The notes beneath the pieces were generated by a model. It was given only the letters and a program-made list of their open reading frames with translations. It searched no databases and was not told the DNA's origin. The translations under genes were made by a program, and so were the position numbers. A stretch of DNA of 64,000 nucleotides from Bacteroidota bacterium (GTDB lineage Bacteria; Bacteroidota; Rhodothermia; JANXDC01): positions 248,001-312,000 of the forward strand of contig AP024675.1 of the NCBI GenBank assembly GCA_025998875.1, in the 5' to 3' direction. Positions 25,697 to 34,608 of this stretch are shown piece after piece. How positions within the stretch are numbered: position 1 is the stretch's first letter; each line of letters begins with the position of its first letter.

Positions 25697-26878
25697 TCAG
25701 CAGGGCAACGCCAGCGCACCGAGCACAACCCGACGGAGGGCCCCGGTCACGCGGGGCAGGTTGGTGGGCGTGCGCGCAAAAAACTCATGGGCCAGCACAG
25801 CAAAACAGAGCGCCTCCCGGGCGTCGGGATCGATGCCCCGGCAGGCGGTGCTCTGTACGGGCACGGGATCAAACCGCGCTTCGAGCCAGCGCATGAGAAA
25901 GCGGTTGTGCGCCCCTCCACCTCCGACAAGCACGCGCTGAACCGGTTGATCCGGCAACACGAAATCCCGATAGGCGCGCCATATCGCCTCAGCCGTCAGC
26001 GCGCTGACCGTGGCCAAGAGGTCCTCCGCGCCGAGCCCTCGCTGCCGGGCATCGGCCATGAGGCGCTCCACATACCGGGAACCGAACTGCTCCCGCCCAA
26101 AGGAACGCGGCGGGGGCATATGCGCCCAGTCCGCCATGAGCCATCGCTCCAGAAGCACCTCATCCACATGCCCGGCAAGCGCGTGCTCCCCTCCGGGATC
26201 ATAGTCCATCCCGAAGATCCGGCGCATCAGGGCATCGATGACCATGTTTCCCGGACCCGTATCAAAGCCCCATACCTCCTCCAGCTCCGCATCGGCCGGA
26301 AGCACGGTCACATTGGCAATGCCCCCGATGTTGACGAGAAGCCGCGCCTCCTCGGGATGGCGAAAGAGCGCCCAATCAAAGTACGGCACCAGGGGCGCCC
26401 CCTGCCCGCCGACGGCGATATCGGCAGCGCGGAAATCATAAACCACAGGCAAGCCCAGCTCACAGGCCAGCACCGGCCCGGACCCCAGCTGCAGACTGGC
26501 CCTCCGGCGATGCCCGAGGGCCGGGTCCGGAAATCCGATGTGGTAGACGGTCTGGCCATGGACGCCCACCGCATCCAGGGATTCTAACGCCATGCCCGCT
26601 TCGGCACAGGTCCGGCGTAGGGCCTCCGCGTACAAAAGGGCCAGTTCCACGTGCAGCTGGGTAAGCTCGGCTAACAGGAACCCATCGGGCTCCTGGAGGC
26701 GCAGAAGCCGCTGACGAAGCTCCGGATCGTATGGCTCGGTTCGGAACGCGATCGGGTGCAGACGCAGAGCGGCCCCGGATCCTTCCAGGTCGGCGATAGC
26801 CACATCGACCCCGTCAAGCGAGGTTCCGCTCATAAGCCCGGCGATGCACCGACGCCGATCTCCCCACAGATCCCGCAT
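25697..26878 (-). CDS. anmK: Anhydro-N-acetylmuramic acid kinase
   Basis: 393 residues with the AnmK signature GLMSGTSLDGVDVAIADLEG at the N-terminus, plus GVHGQTVYH, VYDFRAADIAVGGQGAPLVP, NIGGIANVT and GFDTGPGNM, all typical of this ASKHA-fold enzyme. It hydrolyses the 1,6-anhydro ring and phosphorylates the sugar during recycling of cell-wall muropeptides. It starts 3 bases after the stop of the preceding gene with GGGAG at good spacing. Confidence 0.95.
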   Translation of the reverse strand: MRDLWGDRRRCIAGLMSGTSLDGVDVAIADLEGSGAALRLHPIAFRTEPYDPELRQRLLRLQEPDGFLLAELTQLHVELALLYAEALRRTCAEAGMALESLDAVGVHGQTVYHIGFPDPALGHRRRASLQLGSGPVLACELGLPVVYDFRAADIAVGGQGAPLVPYFDWALFRHPEEARLLVNIGGIANVTVLPADAELEEVWGFDTGPGNMVIDALMRRIFGMDYDPGGEHALAGHVDEVLLERWLMADWAHMPPPRSFGREQFGSRYVERLMADARQRGLGAEDLLATVSALTAEAIWRAYRDFVLPDQPVQRVLVGGGGAHNRFLMRWLEARFDPVPVQSTACRGIDPDAREALCFAVLAHEFFARTPTNLPRVTGALRRVVLGALALPC

Positions 26879-26880
26879 CG

Positions 26881-27543
26881 CTACGCTCCCAGCACGTATC
26901 CCTCATCTCCCCCGAGGGCTTCCAGACGCTCAATGAGCCGCAGCGGGGCCCGGAGACGACTCGGACGCCAGTCTCGCACATGGGGCAGGGCGCTGATGCG
27001 CTCCATCGGATCCGGCGATTGCGCCTTTTCTTGCGGAGGCCAGTCCAGCACCACGACCTCGGCGCGGGGGTGCGTCTCCGCAATGGCCAGGGCGACCTCC
27101 ACGGGATGTTCCAGATAGACCTGCTCCCCATGCCAGACCAGGGCGGACAGCACGGGCCGGATAGGAAGATCGAGCAGCTTCCAGAACCATTCCGGATCGG
27201 CAACTCGGACCGCCTCATCGCGGCGCAACAACCCGCGATCGGTGCCCTGAAGGCCGACGGCCGGAAGTCCATTCTCCGTAAGCAGGGCGACCAGACGGCG
27301 ATTCCATTCCCGCACGCTGCGCACGAGCGCCTCATGGGCCTCCGGGGTTCCGACCCGATACAGGCTGCCGGTGCATTCCAGCGCCAACCCCTCTCGGACA
27401 AAGAGCTCCTCGCTCTGCGTGCTGGTTCCATGCACGAGCACGACGGGATCGGGATGGGCGCAAAGCCACCGAGCAAGGGCCACCAGCAACATGCGATCTC
27501 CGGCCTGATGGGGGCCGAGTACGAGCATGCGCACCGGCCTCAT
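26881..27543 (-). CDS. Divergent amino-acid-kinase-fold protein (ArgB/LysZ-like), probably non-catalytic
   Basis: 220 residues, coupled to prfA by ATGA. The order of features resembles acetylglutamate/LysW-aminoadipate kinases: a strand and helix, [20 protein letters not shown] (where active enzymes have VHGGG), [27 protein letters not shown], then [22 protein letters not shown] at the nucleotide end. The N-terminal K-x-GG lysine is missing (LVLGPHQAG) and VHGGG is VHGTS. It is also shorter than the 250-300 residues usual for the family. Assignment is by eye from the pattern and would need a profile search. Confidence 0.5.
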   Translation of the reverse strand: MRPVRMLVLGPHQAGDRMLLVALARWLCAHPDPVVLVHGTSTQSEELFVREGLALECTGSLYRVGTPEAHEALVRSVREWNRRLVALLTENGLPAVGLQGTDRGLLRRDEAVRVADPEWFWKLLDLPIRPVLSALVWHGEQVYLEHPVEVALAIAETHPRAEVVVLDWPPQEKAQSPDPMERISALPHVRDWRPSRLRAPLRLIERLEALGGDEGYVLGA

Positions 27544-28613
27544 GATTCCGGTCCCGCCTTGAGCTTTTCGGCCACGTCGGCGATGCGCAAGGCCTCGATG
27601 AGCGGATCCAGCTCTCCGTCGAGCACCTCGGTCAACCGATACAGGGTAAGCCCGATCCGATGATCGGTGATCCGGTTCTGGGGGAAGTTATAGGTGCGGA
27701 TCTTGGCGCTTCGGTCCCCCGTGGAGACCATGGAACGCCGCATCTGGGCCCGTTCGGCCTCGATGCGCTGTCGTTCCAGCTCATAGAGCCGGGCGCGCAA
27801 CAGCCGCATGGCCTTCTCCCGGTTCTGGTGCTGGGAGCGCTCATCCTGACAGCTGACCACGATTCCCGTGGGCAGATGCGTGATGCGCACGGCCGTTTCC
27901 ACCTTGTTCACGTTCTGACCGCCGGGACCGCCGGCCCGGAATACGTCGATGCGCAGGTCTTCGGGTCGGATCTGCACATCCACCTCTTCGGCCTCGGGCA
28001 AGACGGCGACCGTGGCCGCCGAGGTGTGGATGCGTCCTCCGGACTCCGTCTCCGGCACACGCTGCACCCGGTGCACGCCGGATTCGTACTTCAGGTGTCC
28101 GTAGGCGTCTGGCCCGCTGACCAGGAGCACGACCTCCTTAAATCCGCCCAGATCCGAGGGATGGCCGTCGAGCACCTCCCACGTCCATCCCTTGCGCTCC
28201 GCATATCGGGTGTACATGCGAAACAGGTCGCGGGCAAAAAGAGCGGCCTCTTCCCCTCCAGTTCCGGCCCGGATTTCCACGATCGCATTGCGCCGATCGG
28301 CCGGATCCCGTGGGGCCAGCAGGGTTCGGAGGCGCTCCTCGAGCGCCTCCAGTTCAGGCTCCAGCGCGCGGATTTCGGATCGGGCCAGCTCGACGAGCTC
28401 CGGATCGCTGCTTTCCCGCAGCACCCGACGATATTCCTCCAGCTCGCCCTGCAGATGCTCGTAGGCCTCCAGCGCCTGCACGATAGGCTCCAGCTCCCGC
28501 TGTTCCCGCAACAGGCGGGCCAGCGCATTCGGATCGGCCGCCACAGAGGGATCGTAAAGCTGTTGCTGCAGGGCGGCGTATCGTTTCCGGATCGCGCCTA
28601 ATCGTTCCCACAT
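27540..28613 (-). CDS. prfA: Peptide chain release factor 1
   Basis: 357 residues. The catalytic GGQ motif is in [20 protein letters not shown], and the stop-codon reading region has the RF1-type [14 protein letters not shown] sequence. It recognises UAA and UAG and triggers peptidyl-tRNA hydrolysis. The prmC methyltransferase that modifies GGQ and often follows prfA is not here; instead a divergent kinase-fold gene overlaps the stop. Confidence 0.96.
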   Translation of the reverse strand: MWERLGAIRKRYAALQQQLYDPSVAADPNALARLLREQRELEPIVQALEAYEHLQGELEEYRRVLRESSDPELVELARSEIRALEPELEALEERLRTLLAPRDPADRRNAIVEIRAGTGGEEAALFARDLFRMYTRYAERKGWTWEVLDGHPSDLGGFKEVVLLVSGPDAYGHLKYESGVHRVQRVPETESGGRIHTSAATVAVLPEAEEVDVQIRPEDLRIDVFRAGGPGGQNVNKVETAVRITHLPTGIVVSCQDERSQHQNREKAMRLLRARLYELERQRIEAERAQMRRSMVSTGDRSAKIRTYNFPQNRITDHRIGLTLYRLTEVLDGELDPLIEALRIADVAEKLKAGPES

Positions 28614-28669
28614 ATCCCCGGCACATCGCTTGTCCGGTCAAGATAGAACAGCTCCAGCGGCTGGACAAG

Positions 28670-29194
28670 TCACAGGGCCAGAAGATGGGATTCAATCAGC
28701 GCCGCCCAGGCCCGATAGAACTCCTCCCCGGAGGAGGCCTCCGCCTCGTCCTCCTCCGAGCTCCAGGAGGGCAGCGGGGAAAGGTCCAATACCCGCAGCC
28801 GATAGACTATAGCCAGGCGGAGCAGGCGATCGTTGAAATCCGCCACCTGCTGCGCAGAGGCCCATGCGATCGGCAGCGGGGGTATCGTGCACAGCCACAG
28901 CCCGATGGGCCGACTCGCCCCCAGGAGGCGTTCGATGATGTTCTCTAAATCCCCCAACATGGCCTCCGGCGGTCGGCCCCGACGCAGATCGTGTGCTCCG
29001 GCGCAGAGCAGGACCAGATCCGGAAAGAGGCGCAACACGTCCTGAAAGAGCCGCTGGCGTAGCTCCGCAAGCCCTATCCCGGACAGGCCCTTATTGATCA
29101 TGGGCCAACGCGGCAGATAACGCACCACGTCCAGACCGGCTATGAGCTCATCGCCCAGAAGTACGATGGGCCGCTGAAACGCCTCCGGACGCAT
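28670..29194 (-). CDS. SGNH/GDSL-hydrolase-like protein with degenerate active site
   Basis: 174 residues with the block order of SGNH hydrolases: block I IVLLGDELIAGLDV, block II NKGLSGIGLAEL, block III LLCAGAHDLRRG. The nucleophile Ser of GDS is replaced by Glu (GDE), block III has AGAHD instead of GxND, and the C-terminal DxxH block is not recognisable (SSGEEFYRAWAAL). I infer a related fold without, or with altered, esterase activity. No signal peptide. It lies 3 bases downstream of the ABC permease gene. Confidence 0.65.
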   Translation of the reverse strand: MRPEAFQRPIVLLGDELIAGLDVVRYLPRWPMINKGLSGIGLAELRQRLFQDVLRLFPDLVLLCAGAHDLRRGRPPEAMLGDLENIIERLLGASRPIGLWLCTIPPLPIAWASAQQVADFNDRLLRLAIVYRLRVLDLSPLPSWSSEEDEAEASSGEEFYRAWAALIESHLLAL

Positions 29195-29197
29195 CCT

Positions 29198-30472
29198 TTA
29201 TCCCTCCCGAGCCCACCGGAGGATTTCCCGGAAGGTGGGTTTCTTGCCGTAGATGAGGATGCCGATCCGGTAGATACGGGCCGAGATCCAGACCCCCGCC
29301 AGAAACGTGAGCAGGATCAACAGGGCCGAAAGCCCCACCTGCCAGAAGGGCACGCTCGTGGCGGCCAGGCGTACGACCATGAGAATCGGGGCAAAAAACG
29401 GCACAAGGGACAATATCACGGCCAGCGTGCCATCGGGATCGGCCATCACGTTAGTGATCAGCAGCATCGGGAGGATGATGGGTAGCGTAAGCGGCCACTG
29501 AAGCTGCTGCGCATCGGACTCCTGATCCACAGCCGAGCCGATGGCGGCAAACAGCGTGGCGTAGAGGAAATAGCCGGACAGAAAATAGCCCACGAACCCG
29601 AGTACGAGCCCGCCCGGAATGCGAGGAAGCTCCCATCCCGTCGACGCCGCGGCGGCCGGGGCGATCTGCCCGGATTCAGCGGGTAGAAAAGCCAGCAACA
29701 GGGGCGCCAGCCCGCTCACAATCCCCCACCCCAGCACGATCCAGATCAGGATCTGTGTTAAGCCCACCAGCCCGATGCCGAGCACCTTGCCCATCATGAT
29801 CTCAAAGGGTCGGGCCGAAGAGGCCAGAACCTCGATGATCCGGTTGGCTTTTTCCTCGATTACCCCGCGCATCACAAGCGCGCCGTAGATGAACATCATC
29901 ATGTAGATCAGAAACCCGAGCACATAGCCCACGGCGGCCAGAGCGGCGCCCCGGTCTCGTTCCACCCCGGTTTCCGTGACCCGATGCGTCTGCAGCCGGA
30001 CCCGCTCCTGGAGGCGGGCGATAAGGGCCGTATCCAGGCCCGCCTCCCGCAGCCGCTCCAGGCGGACGAGTTCGCTCACATCCCGCTGCACCTCCTCCAG
30101 AAGCGCCAGTCCCCCACCGGAACGGGTATAGAGCTGCACGCGCCCGGCCTGTAACACATCGGCCGGAATCAACAGGTACCCATCCAGCTGGCCATCCAAC
30201 AGGCGTGCTCGGAGCTGGGCTTCCGGGTCCGTGCTCACAAAGTATCGCTCCGGATTGCGGGCCTCCAGCCCCGCCCCGATGCGCCCCGTTTCATCCCGCA
30301 CGGCCAATCTGCGCTGGCTCGTATCCCGGGTCCAGAGGGTTACCAGAACGGGCAGCGCGATGATGAGGATCAACCCGACGGGTCCCAGCAGCGTGCTCAG
30401 GATAAACCCGCGCGAGCGCACGCGCACCGTGTACTCCCGGGACAGAATCACGCACACCTTGCTCCAGTTCAT
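29198..30472 (-). CDS. ABC transporter permease (ABC-2/NatB type)
   Basis: 424 residues: one N-terminal helix (ILSTLLGPVGLILIIALPVL), a large extracytoplasmic domain of about 140 residues, then five to six helices starting with VGYVLGFLIYMMMFIYGALV. The EEKANRIIEVLASS motif after the second helix is diagnostic of NatB-like ABC-2 permeases. It overlaps the ATPase gene by ATGA and forms the exporter with it. The substrate (Na+, drug or lipid) cannot be read. Confidence 0.9.
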   Translation of the reverse strand: MNWSKVCVILSREYTVRVRSRGFILSTLLGPVGLILIIALPVLVTLWTRDTSQRRLAVRDETGRIGAGLEARNPERYFVSTDPEAQLRARLLDGQLDGYLLIPADVLQAGRVQLYTRSGGGLALLEEVQRDVSELVRLERLREAGLDTALIARLQERVRLQTHRVTETGVERDRGAALAAVGYVLGFLIYMMMFIYGALVMRGVIEEKANRIIEVLASSARPFEIMMGKVLGIGLVGLTQILIWIVLGWGIVSGLAPLLLAFLPAESGQIAPAAAASTGWELPRIPGGLVLGFVGYFLSGYFLYATLFAAIGSAVDQESDAQQLQWPLTLPIILPMLLITNVMADPDGTLAVILSLVPFFAPILMVVRLAATSVPFWQVGLSALLILLTFLAGVWISARIYRIGILIYGKKPTFREILRWAREG

Positions 30473-31389
30473 GCACCCCTCCCCTGCTCGATCTGTCGAG
30501 AAACCGTTTCGATGAAGATCTGCTGCAGACTGGGTTCGAGGATCTCGAAGCGCTGAATTTCCAGCTCAGAGGCCAACCGGAGCAGGAGGTCCTGCGGGCG
30601 CAGGGCGGGATCCAGCATGCGCAGCTCGGCCGCATGCCGGCTGCGGCTGATAACCTGCACCCCAGGGAGGCGATCGAGCACCCCATCGGGCCCGGAGAAC
30701 TCCAGACGAATCGTGTCCTTCCGGTATCGGGCCTTGATCTCCCGCACGGAACCGGCCAGGACCACCTGCCCCCGATTGATGAGCACGATGTCATCGCAGA
30801 GCTGTTCGACCTGCTCCATGCGGTGTGTGGAAAACAGGATTGTTTTACCCTGGGCTTTGAGTTCCAGAATGACCTGCGTGAGCAACTCCGTATTCAGGGG
30901 ATCGAGGCCCGTGTAGGGCTCATCGAGAATAAGCAGATCGGGCTCATGGAGCACGGAGGCGATGAACTGCACCTTCTGCTGCATGCCCTTGGAGAGCTCT
31001 TCGACGCGTTTTTCCTCCCATCCCATGGCCTGCAGCCGCTGAAGCCAGCGCCGAGCGGCCTCCTGAGCCTGCCGAGCGGAAAGTCCCTTGAGGCGGCCGA
31101 AATAGACAAGCTGCTCCAGCACGCGCATCCTCCTGTAGAGGCCCCGCTCTTCGGGCAGGTATCCGATGCGCTGCTGCTGCTCCGGACCCACGGGCCGACC
31201 CATAAGCATGATCCGACCCGAATCGGGAAGCAGGATATAGGTGATCATGCGGATCGTGGTCGTCTTGCCCGCCCCGTTGGGTCCCAGCAGCCCGAAAATG
31301 CGGCCGGGCTCCACGGAAAAGGAGACCCCGTCGACGGCCCGATTGCGGCCAAAACGCTTGCTCACCTCGAGGAGCTCTAAAATGGCCAT
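30469..31389 (-). CDS. ABC transporter ATP-binding protein (NatA-like)
   Basis: 306 residues: Walker A GLLGPNGAGKTTT, Q loop, signature region VEELSKGMQQKVQFIASVLH, where MQQK stands in place of the canonical GQ as in NatA-like ATPases, Walker B LLILDEPYTGLDP and H loop FSTHRMEQV. The C-terminal 90 residues (LEFSGPDGVLDRLPGVQVIS onward) form the DUF4162-type accessory domain. First gene of the minus-strand exporter unit, divergent from glyS. Confidence 0.93.
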   Translation of the reverse strand: MAILELLEVSKRFGRNRAVDGVSFSVEPGRIFGLLGPNGAGKTTTIRMITYILLPDSGRIMLMGRPVGPEQQQRIGYLPEERGLYRRMRVLEQLVYFGRLKGLSARQAQEAARRWLQRLQAMGWEEKRVEELSKGMQQKVQFIASVLHEPDLLILDEPYTGLDPLNTELLTQVILELKAQGKTILFSTHRMEQVEQLCDDIVLINRGQVVLAGSVREIKARYRKDTIRLEFSGPDGVLDRLPGVQVISRSRHAAELRMLDPALRPQDLLLRLASELEIQRFEILEPSLQQIFIETVSRQIEQGRGA

Positions 31390-31529
31390 CTGGCTCTTCT
31401 CCGCTCCGATTTACCCCCCTCATTACGCATCCGATGCGGACAGGTTGCAGAGGCTGCGGCGAAAATAATACAACGCGTTGTCTACCAGGAAGAGGACTCC
31501 GTAGCTTTGCACTCCCAAACAGCGGGGCA

Positions 31530-32975
31530 ATGTCCATGGCGCATGTGCTTTTTGAGAAACTGGTCTCCCTGTGTAAACGCCGAGGTTTTGTCTTCCAGTC
31601 CAGCGAAATCTACGGCGGGGTCGGTGGGGTATACGATTACGGTCCGCTGGGCGTGGAGCTCAAGCGCCACATCCGGGAGGCTTGGTGGACGGCCATGGTC
31701 CAGTTGCGCGATGACATCGAAGGGCTCGATGCCGCCATTCTCATGCATCCGCGCGTCTGGGAGGCTTCCGGGCATGTGGAGGGATTTCATGATCCGCTGG
31801 TGGATTGTCGGCGGTGCAAAGCTCGATTCCGGGCTGACAAGCTACTGGAAGAGTTCGCCGAACGGCTCCAGAAGAAAAACAAAACTGGCCAGGCCGAGGC
31901 CCTGCTGGAGCAGCTGCATCAGAAGGACGCCCCGCTGGGAGCCCTCATCCTCCACTACGAGGTGCCCTGTCCCACCTGCGGAGCGCGGGACTGGACGGAC
32001 GTGCGCCAGTTCAACCTTATGTTCAGAACCTATCTGGGTCCGGTCGAGGATTCAGCCAGCCTCATCTACCTGCGGCCGGAGACCGCGCAGGGCATCTACG
32101 TAAACTTCCACAACGTCAAAGACAGCACCCGACAGAAAATCCCTTTCGGGATCGCCCAGGTCGGCAAGGCGTTCCGCAACGAGATCGTGGCCCGGCAGTT
32201 TATTTTCCGCATGCGGGAATTCGAGCAAATGGAGATGCAGTTTTTCGTCCGTCCGGGCACAGATGAGGAATGGTTCCGCTACTGGCTCCAGGAGCGCTAC
32301 CGCTGGCATCTGGGTCTGGGCATCCGGCCTGAACGGCTGCGCCTCCACGAGCATGGCCCCGATGAACTGGCTCACTACGCCAAAGCCGCCGTCGATATCC
32401 AGTACCATTTCCCCATCGGCTGGCAGGAGGTCGAGGGCATCCATAACCGGACGGATTTCGACCTTTCGCGCCACGAGCGGTACTCGGGCAAAAACCTCAA
32501 GTACTTCGATCCCGAGACGCAGGAAGCCTACATCCCGTACGTGATCGAGACCTCCGCGGGCCTGGACCGCACCTTCCTCATGGTGCTCGCCGACGCCTAT
32601 GACGAAGAGCTCGTGGAGGGAGAACAGCGCGTGGTGCTGCGCCTGCATCCGAAGCTGGCTCCCATCAAAGTAGCCGTTTTCCCGCTCGTCAACCGGGATG
32701 GCATGCCGGAGCGGGCTGAGCGCATCTATCGGGCGCTTAAAGCCCACTTTCGGACCTTCTACGACGACAAAGGCGCCATTGGCCGTCGCTACCGGCGCAT
32801 GGACGAGGTGGGCACGCCCTGGGCGGTGACCATCGACGCACAGACCCTGCAGGATGGAACCGTCACGGTACGAGACCGGGACTCCATGCGCCAGGAGCGC
32901 GTCTCCGAGGAACGGCTGATCGAATATCTGCGCGCCTGCCTGGAGCGCTGGGAGCCGCAGCGCGTGGGCGGATAG
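31530..32975 (+). CDS. glyS: Glycine--tRNA ligase (alpha2, eukaryote/archaeal-like type)
   Basis: 481 residues; start ATG 31530, with an alternative ATG two codons later. Class II motifs: motif 2 VGKAFRNEIVARQFIFRMREFEQME, motif 3 ETSAGLDRTFLMVLADAY. Zinc-type pairs CRRC and CPTC are present, and the C-terminal anticodon domain begins KVAVFPLVNRDGMPERAERI. This is the single-chain dimer form, not the alpha2beta2 GlyQ/GlyS form. Upstream I see no T-box leader. Confidence 0.96.
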   Translation: MSMAHVLFEKLVSLCKRRGFVFQSSEIYGGVGGVYDYGPLGVELKRHIREAWWTAMVQLRDDIEGLDAAILMHPRVWEASGHVEGFHDPLVDCRRCKARFRADKLLEEFAERLQKKNKTGQAEALLEQLHQKDAPLGALILHYEVPCPTCGARDWTDVRQFNLMFRTYLGPVEDSASLIYLRPETAQGIYVNFHNVKDSTRQKIPFGIAQVGKAFRNEIVARQFIFRMREFEQMEMQFFVRPGTDEEWFRYWLQERYRWHLGLGIRPERLRLHEHGPDELAHYAKAAVDIQYHFPIGWQEVEGIHNRTDFDLSRHERYSGKNLKYFDPETQEAYIPYVIETSAGLDRTFLMVLADAYDEELVEGEQRVVLRLHPKLAPIKVAVFPLVNRDGMPERAERIYRALKAHFRTFYDDKGAIGRRYRRMDEVGTPWAVTIDAQTLQDGTVTVRDRDSMRQERVSEERLIEYLRACLERWEPQRVGG

Positions 32976-33032
32976 GGGGCTTGGATCTTTTCCCCTCCTT
33001 GCGGCCTTCGGGCTACCTCGCAGGGCCTCTGA

Positions 33033-33836
33033 TCAGGGCGAGGGCTGCTCCGGGCCCGCCCAGGGTGGAGGTTCTCCGCGCAGAAACGCCTCGATACCCG
33101 CCTGGCAATCCGGGGTACTGCGGGCAAAAGCGTTGACGAGCGCGGCATACTGCAGGGCGCTCTCCAGGCCTTGAGCGGGCAGATCGGCCAGCAGGCGTTT
33201 GGTCAACGCCACGGCGGAAAGGCTGCTTTTGCGGGCCAGCTCCTGAGCCAACCCCCGGGTGCGCTCTTCGAGCTCTTCTTCCGGAACCAGCTCGGTGACC
33301 AGTCCGATCCGATGGGCTTCCTCAGCGGAGATGAGCTCCCCTCCGAGCAGAAGCCGCCTGGCCTGTATCTCCCCGATGCGGCGCAGGAGGAAGACAGACA
33401 CCAGGGCGGGCACAAACCCGATGCGCACCTCCGGGTACCCGAAACGTGCCCTCGGAGAGGCGAGCACGAAATCGCAGAGGGAGACAAGCCCACACCCCCC
33501 GGCCACAGCTGGCCCATGCACACGCGCAATGGTGATCCGGGGCAGGGTATAGAGCAGGTGGAACAACTCCATAAGGGCCCGGGAATCGGACCAGTTCTCC
33601 AGCGTGGAAGCCTGTTGCATGCGACGCAACTCGGCCAGATCCGCCCCGGCGGAAAAAGCCGGCCCCCGAGCGCCGAGCACAATCACCCGAACAGCAGAAT
33701 CCCGCATCGTCCCCTCCAGGGCCTCCCGCAGAGCCGCGATGAGCTCCCCGTTGAGGGCGTTGCGCTTCTCGGGTCGATTGAGAACGAGCTCGCATACGGG
33801 ACCGGAAACGTGCACCTGAACAAGGTCGTTGCCCAT
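33033..33836 (-). CDS. Enoyl-CoA hydratase/isomerase family protein
   Basis: 267 residues from ATG 33836. Crotonase motifs: NRPEKRNALNGELIAAL, PAFSAGADLAEL (oxyanion hole), HGPAVAGGCGLVSLCDFVLA, ARFGYPEVRIGFVPA with a Glu where the acid/base residue sits. Similar enzymes act on enoyl-CoA, methylglutaconyl-CoA or phenylacetate intermediates. It stands alone, 21-23 kb from the fad operon, and is divergent from the cytochrome oxidase genes. Confidence 0.9.
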   Translation of the reverse strand: MGNDLVQVHVSGPVCELVLNRPEKRNALNGELIAALREALEGTMRDSAVRVIVLGARGPAFSAGADLAELRRMQQASTLENWSDSRALMELFHLLYTLPRITIARVHGPAVAGGCGLVSLCDFVLASPRARFGYPEVRIGFVPALVSVFLLRRIGEIQARRLLLGGELISAEEAHRIGLVTELVPEEELEERTRGLAQELARKSSLSAVALTKRLLADLPAQGLESALQYAALVNAFARSTPDCQAGIEAFLRGEPPPWAGPEQPSP

Positions 33837-33964
33837 CGCCCCTGGCTCCCGCTTCTGGCGCGGAGACGATGATACAACCTCGGCCCGGAACGCGGCAATT
33901 GGGGATGGGCCCCCATCCATAAATTTTCCTTATCCAATCGAAAGGAAAAAACCATACACACCTA

Positions 33965-33993
33965 TTGATCGAGCTTGCCTACGGGGCTACATT
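33965..33993 (+). promoter_or_regulatory. Candidate promoter of the coxB-coxA-sco operon
   Basis: TTGATC (33965-33970), a 17-base spacer, then TACATT (33988-33993), ending 34 bases before the coxB start. The strong GGAGGAGG ribosome site follows. No FNR- or NsrR-like palindrome is obvious in the 190-base divergent gap. Confidence 0.4.
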
Positions 33994-34027
33994 TTTCTTG
34001 TTCAGGGACGCGGGAGGAGGATAGGCC

Positions 34028-34591
34028 ATGACTCCTCAGATGCAGGCTTTTCTGGTCTGGTTGCTCTGGGTAGCCGTGATCGGGATTGTATTCGGTATCG
34101 CCGTCCGGGGTTCGTCTAGCTCATCCCCGCCGGCTCCGGAGCGGGTTGATCGCATGCGCCTGCTCATGTTGCTCGTGCTCCTGGTCCTGGCGGGCTTCGG
34201 GCTGGGCCTCACCTTACCGCGCGCTCCTTATCCCACGGCAGCCGAAGTGCCGGATCGGGTGGTTTTTGTCATGGGCAAGCAGTTCGCCTTCGCGCTGTCG
34301 GAGGATCCCATCACGAATGAGGAGGAATACGAAGAGGCTATTGCCTACGGAAGCGGGGTGGAGGTGAGGCGCGGTGAGCTCATCGAGTTTCGGGTCTCCA
34401 GTCTGGACGTCAACCATGGGTTTTCCCTTTACTCCCCGGACCATCGACTCATCGCGCAGGTACAGGCCATGCCGGGGTACGTAAACCGGCTCCGGACCCG
34501 CTTTTCGGAGCCCGGAGACTACAGCATTCTCTGCTTGGAATACTGCGGCAACAGCCATCATGCCATGCGCGGAGTGGTGAGCGTTCGCTAA
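34028..34591 (+). CDS. Heme-copper oxidase subunit II with CuA site
   Basis: 187 residues: two membrane helices (about 7-27 and 44-64) and a short cupredoxin domain. All CuA ligands are present: His130 in DVNHGFS and the C-x3-C-x3-H-x2-M motif (Cys169, Cys173, His177, Met180) in LCLEYCGNSHHAM. It accepts electrons from a c-type cytochrome or cupredoxin and passes them to subunit I. The compact length is like that of ba3-type (B-family) subunit II. Start ATG 34028 follows GGAGGAGG. Confidence 0.93.
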   Translation: MTPQMQAFLVWLLWVAVIGIVFGIAVRGSSSSSPPAPERVDRMRLLMLLVLLVLAGFGLGLTLPRAPYPTAAEVPDRVVFVMGKQFAFALSEDPITNEEEYEEAIAYGSGVEVRRGELIEFRVSSLDVNHGFSLYSPDHRLIAQVQAMPGYVNRLRTRFSEPGDYSILCLEYCGNSHHAMRGVVSVR

Positions 34592-34608
34592 GCAGAGGAG
34601 GGCTTTCT

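Noticed and set aside
31390-31529. T-box or other aminoacyl-tRNA-sensing leader ahead of glyS; short inverted repeat CGCATC-C-GATGCG
   Set aside because: The gap is only 140 bases, shared with a divergent gene; no T-box sequence or antiterminator hairpin is seen, and the inverted repeat alone is too short to call.
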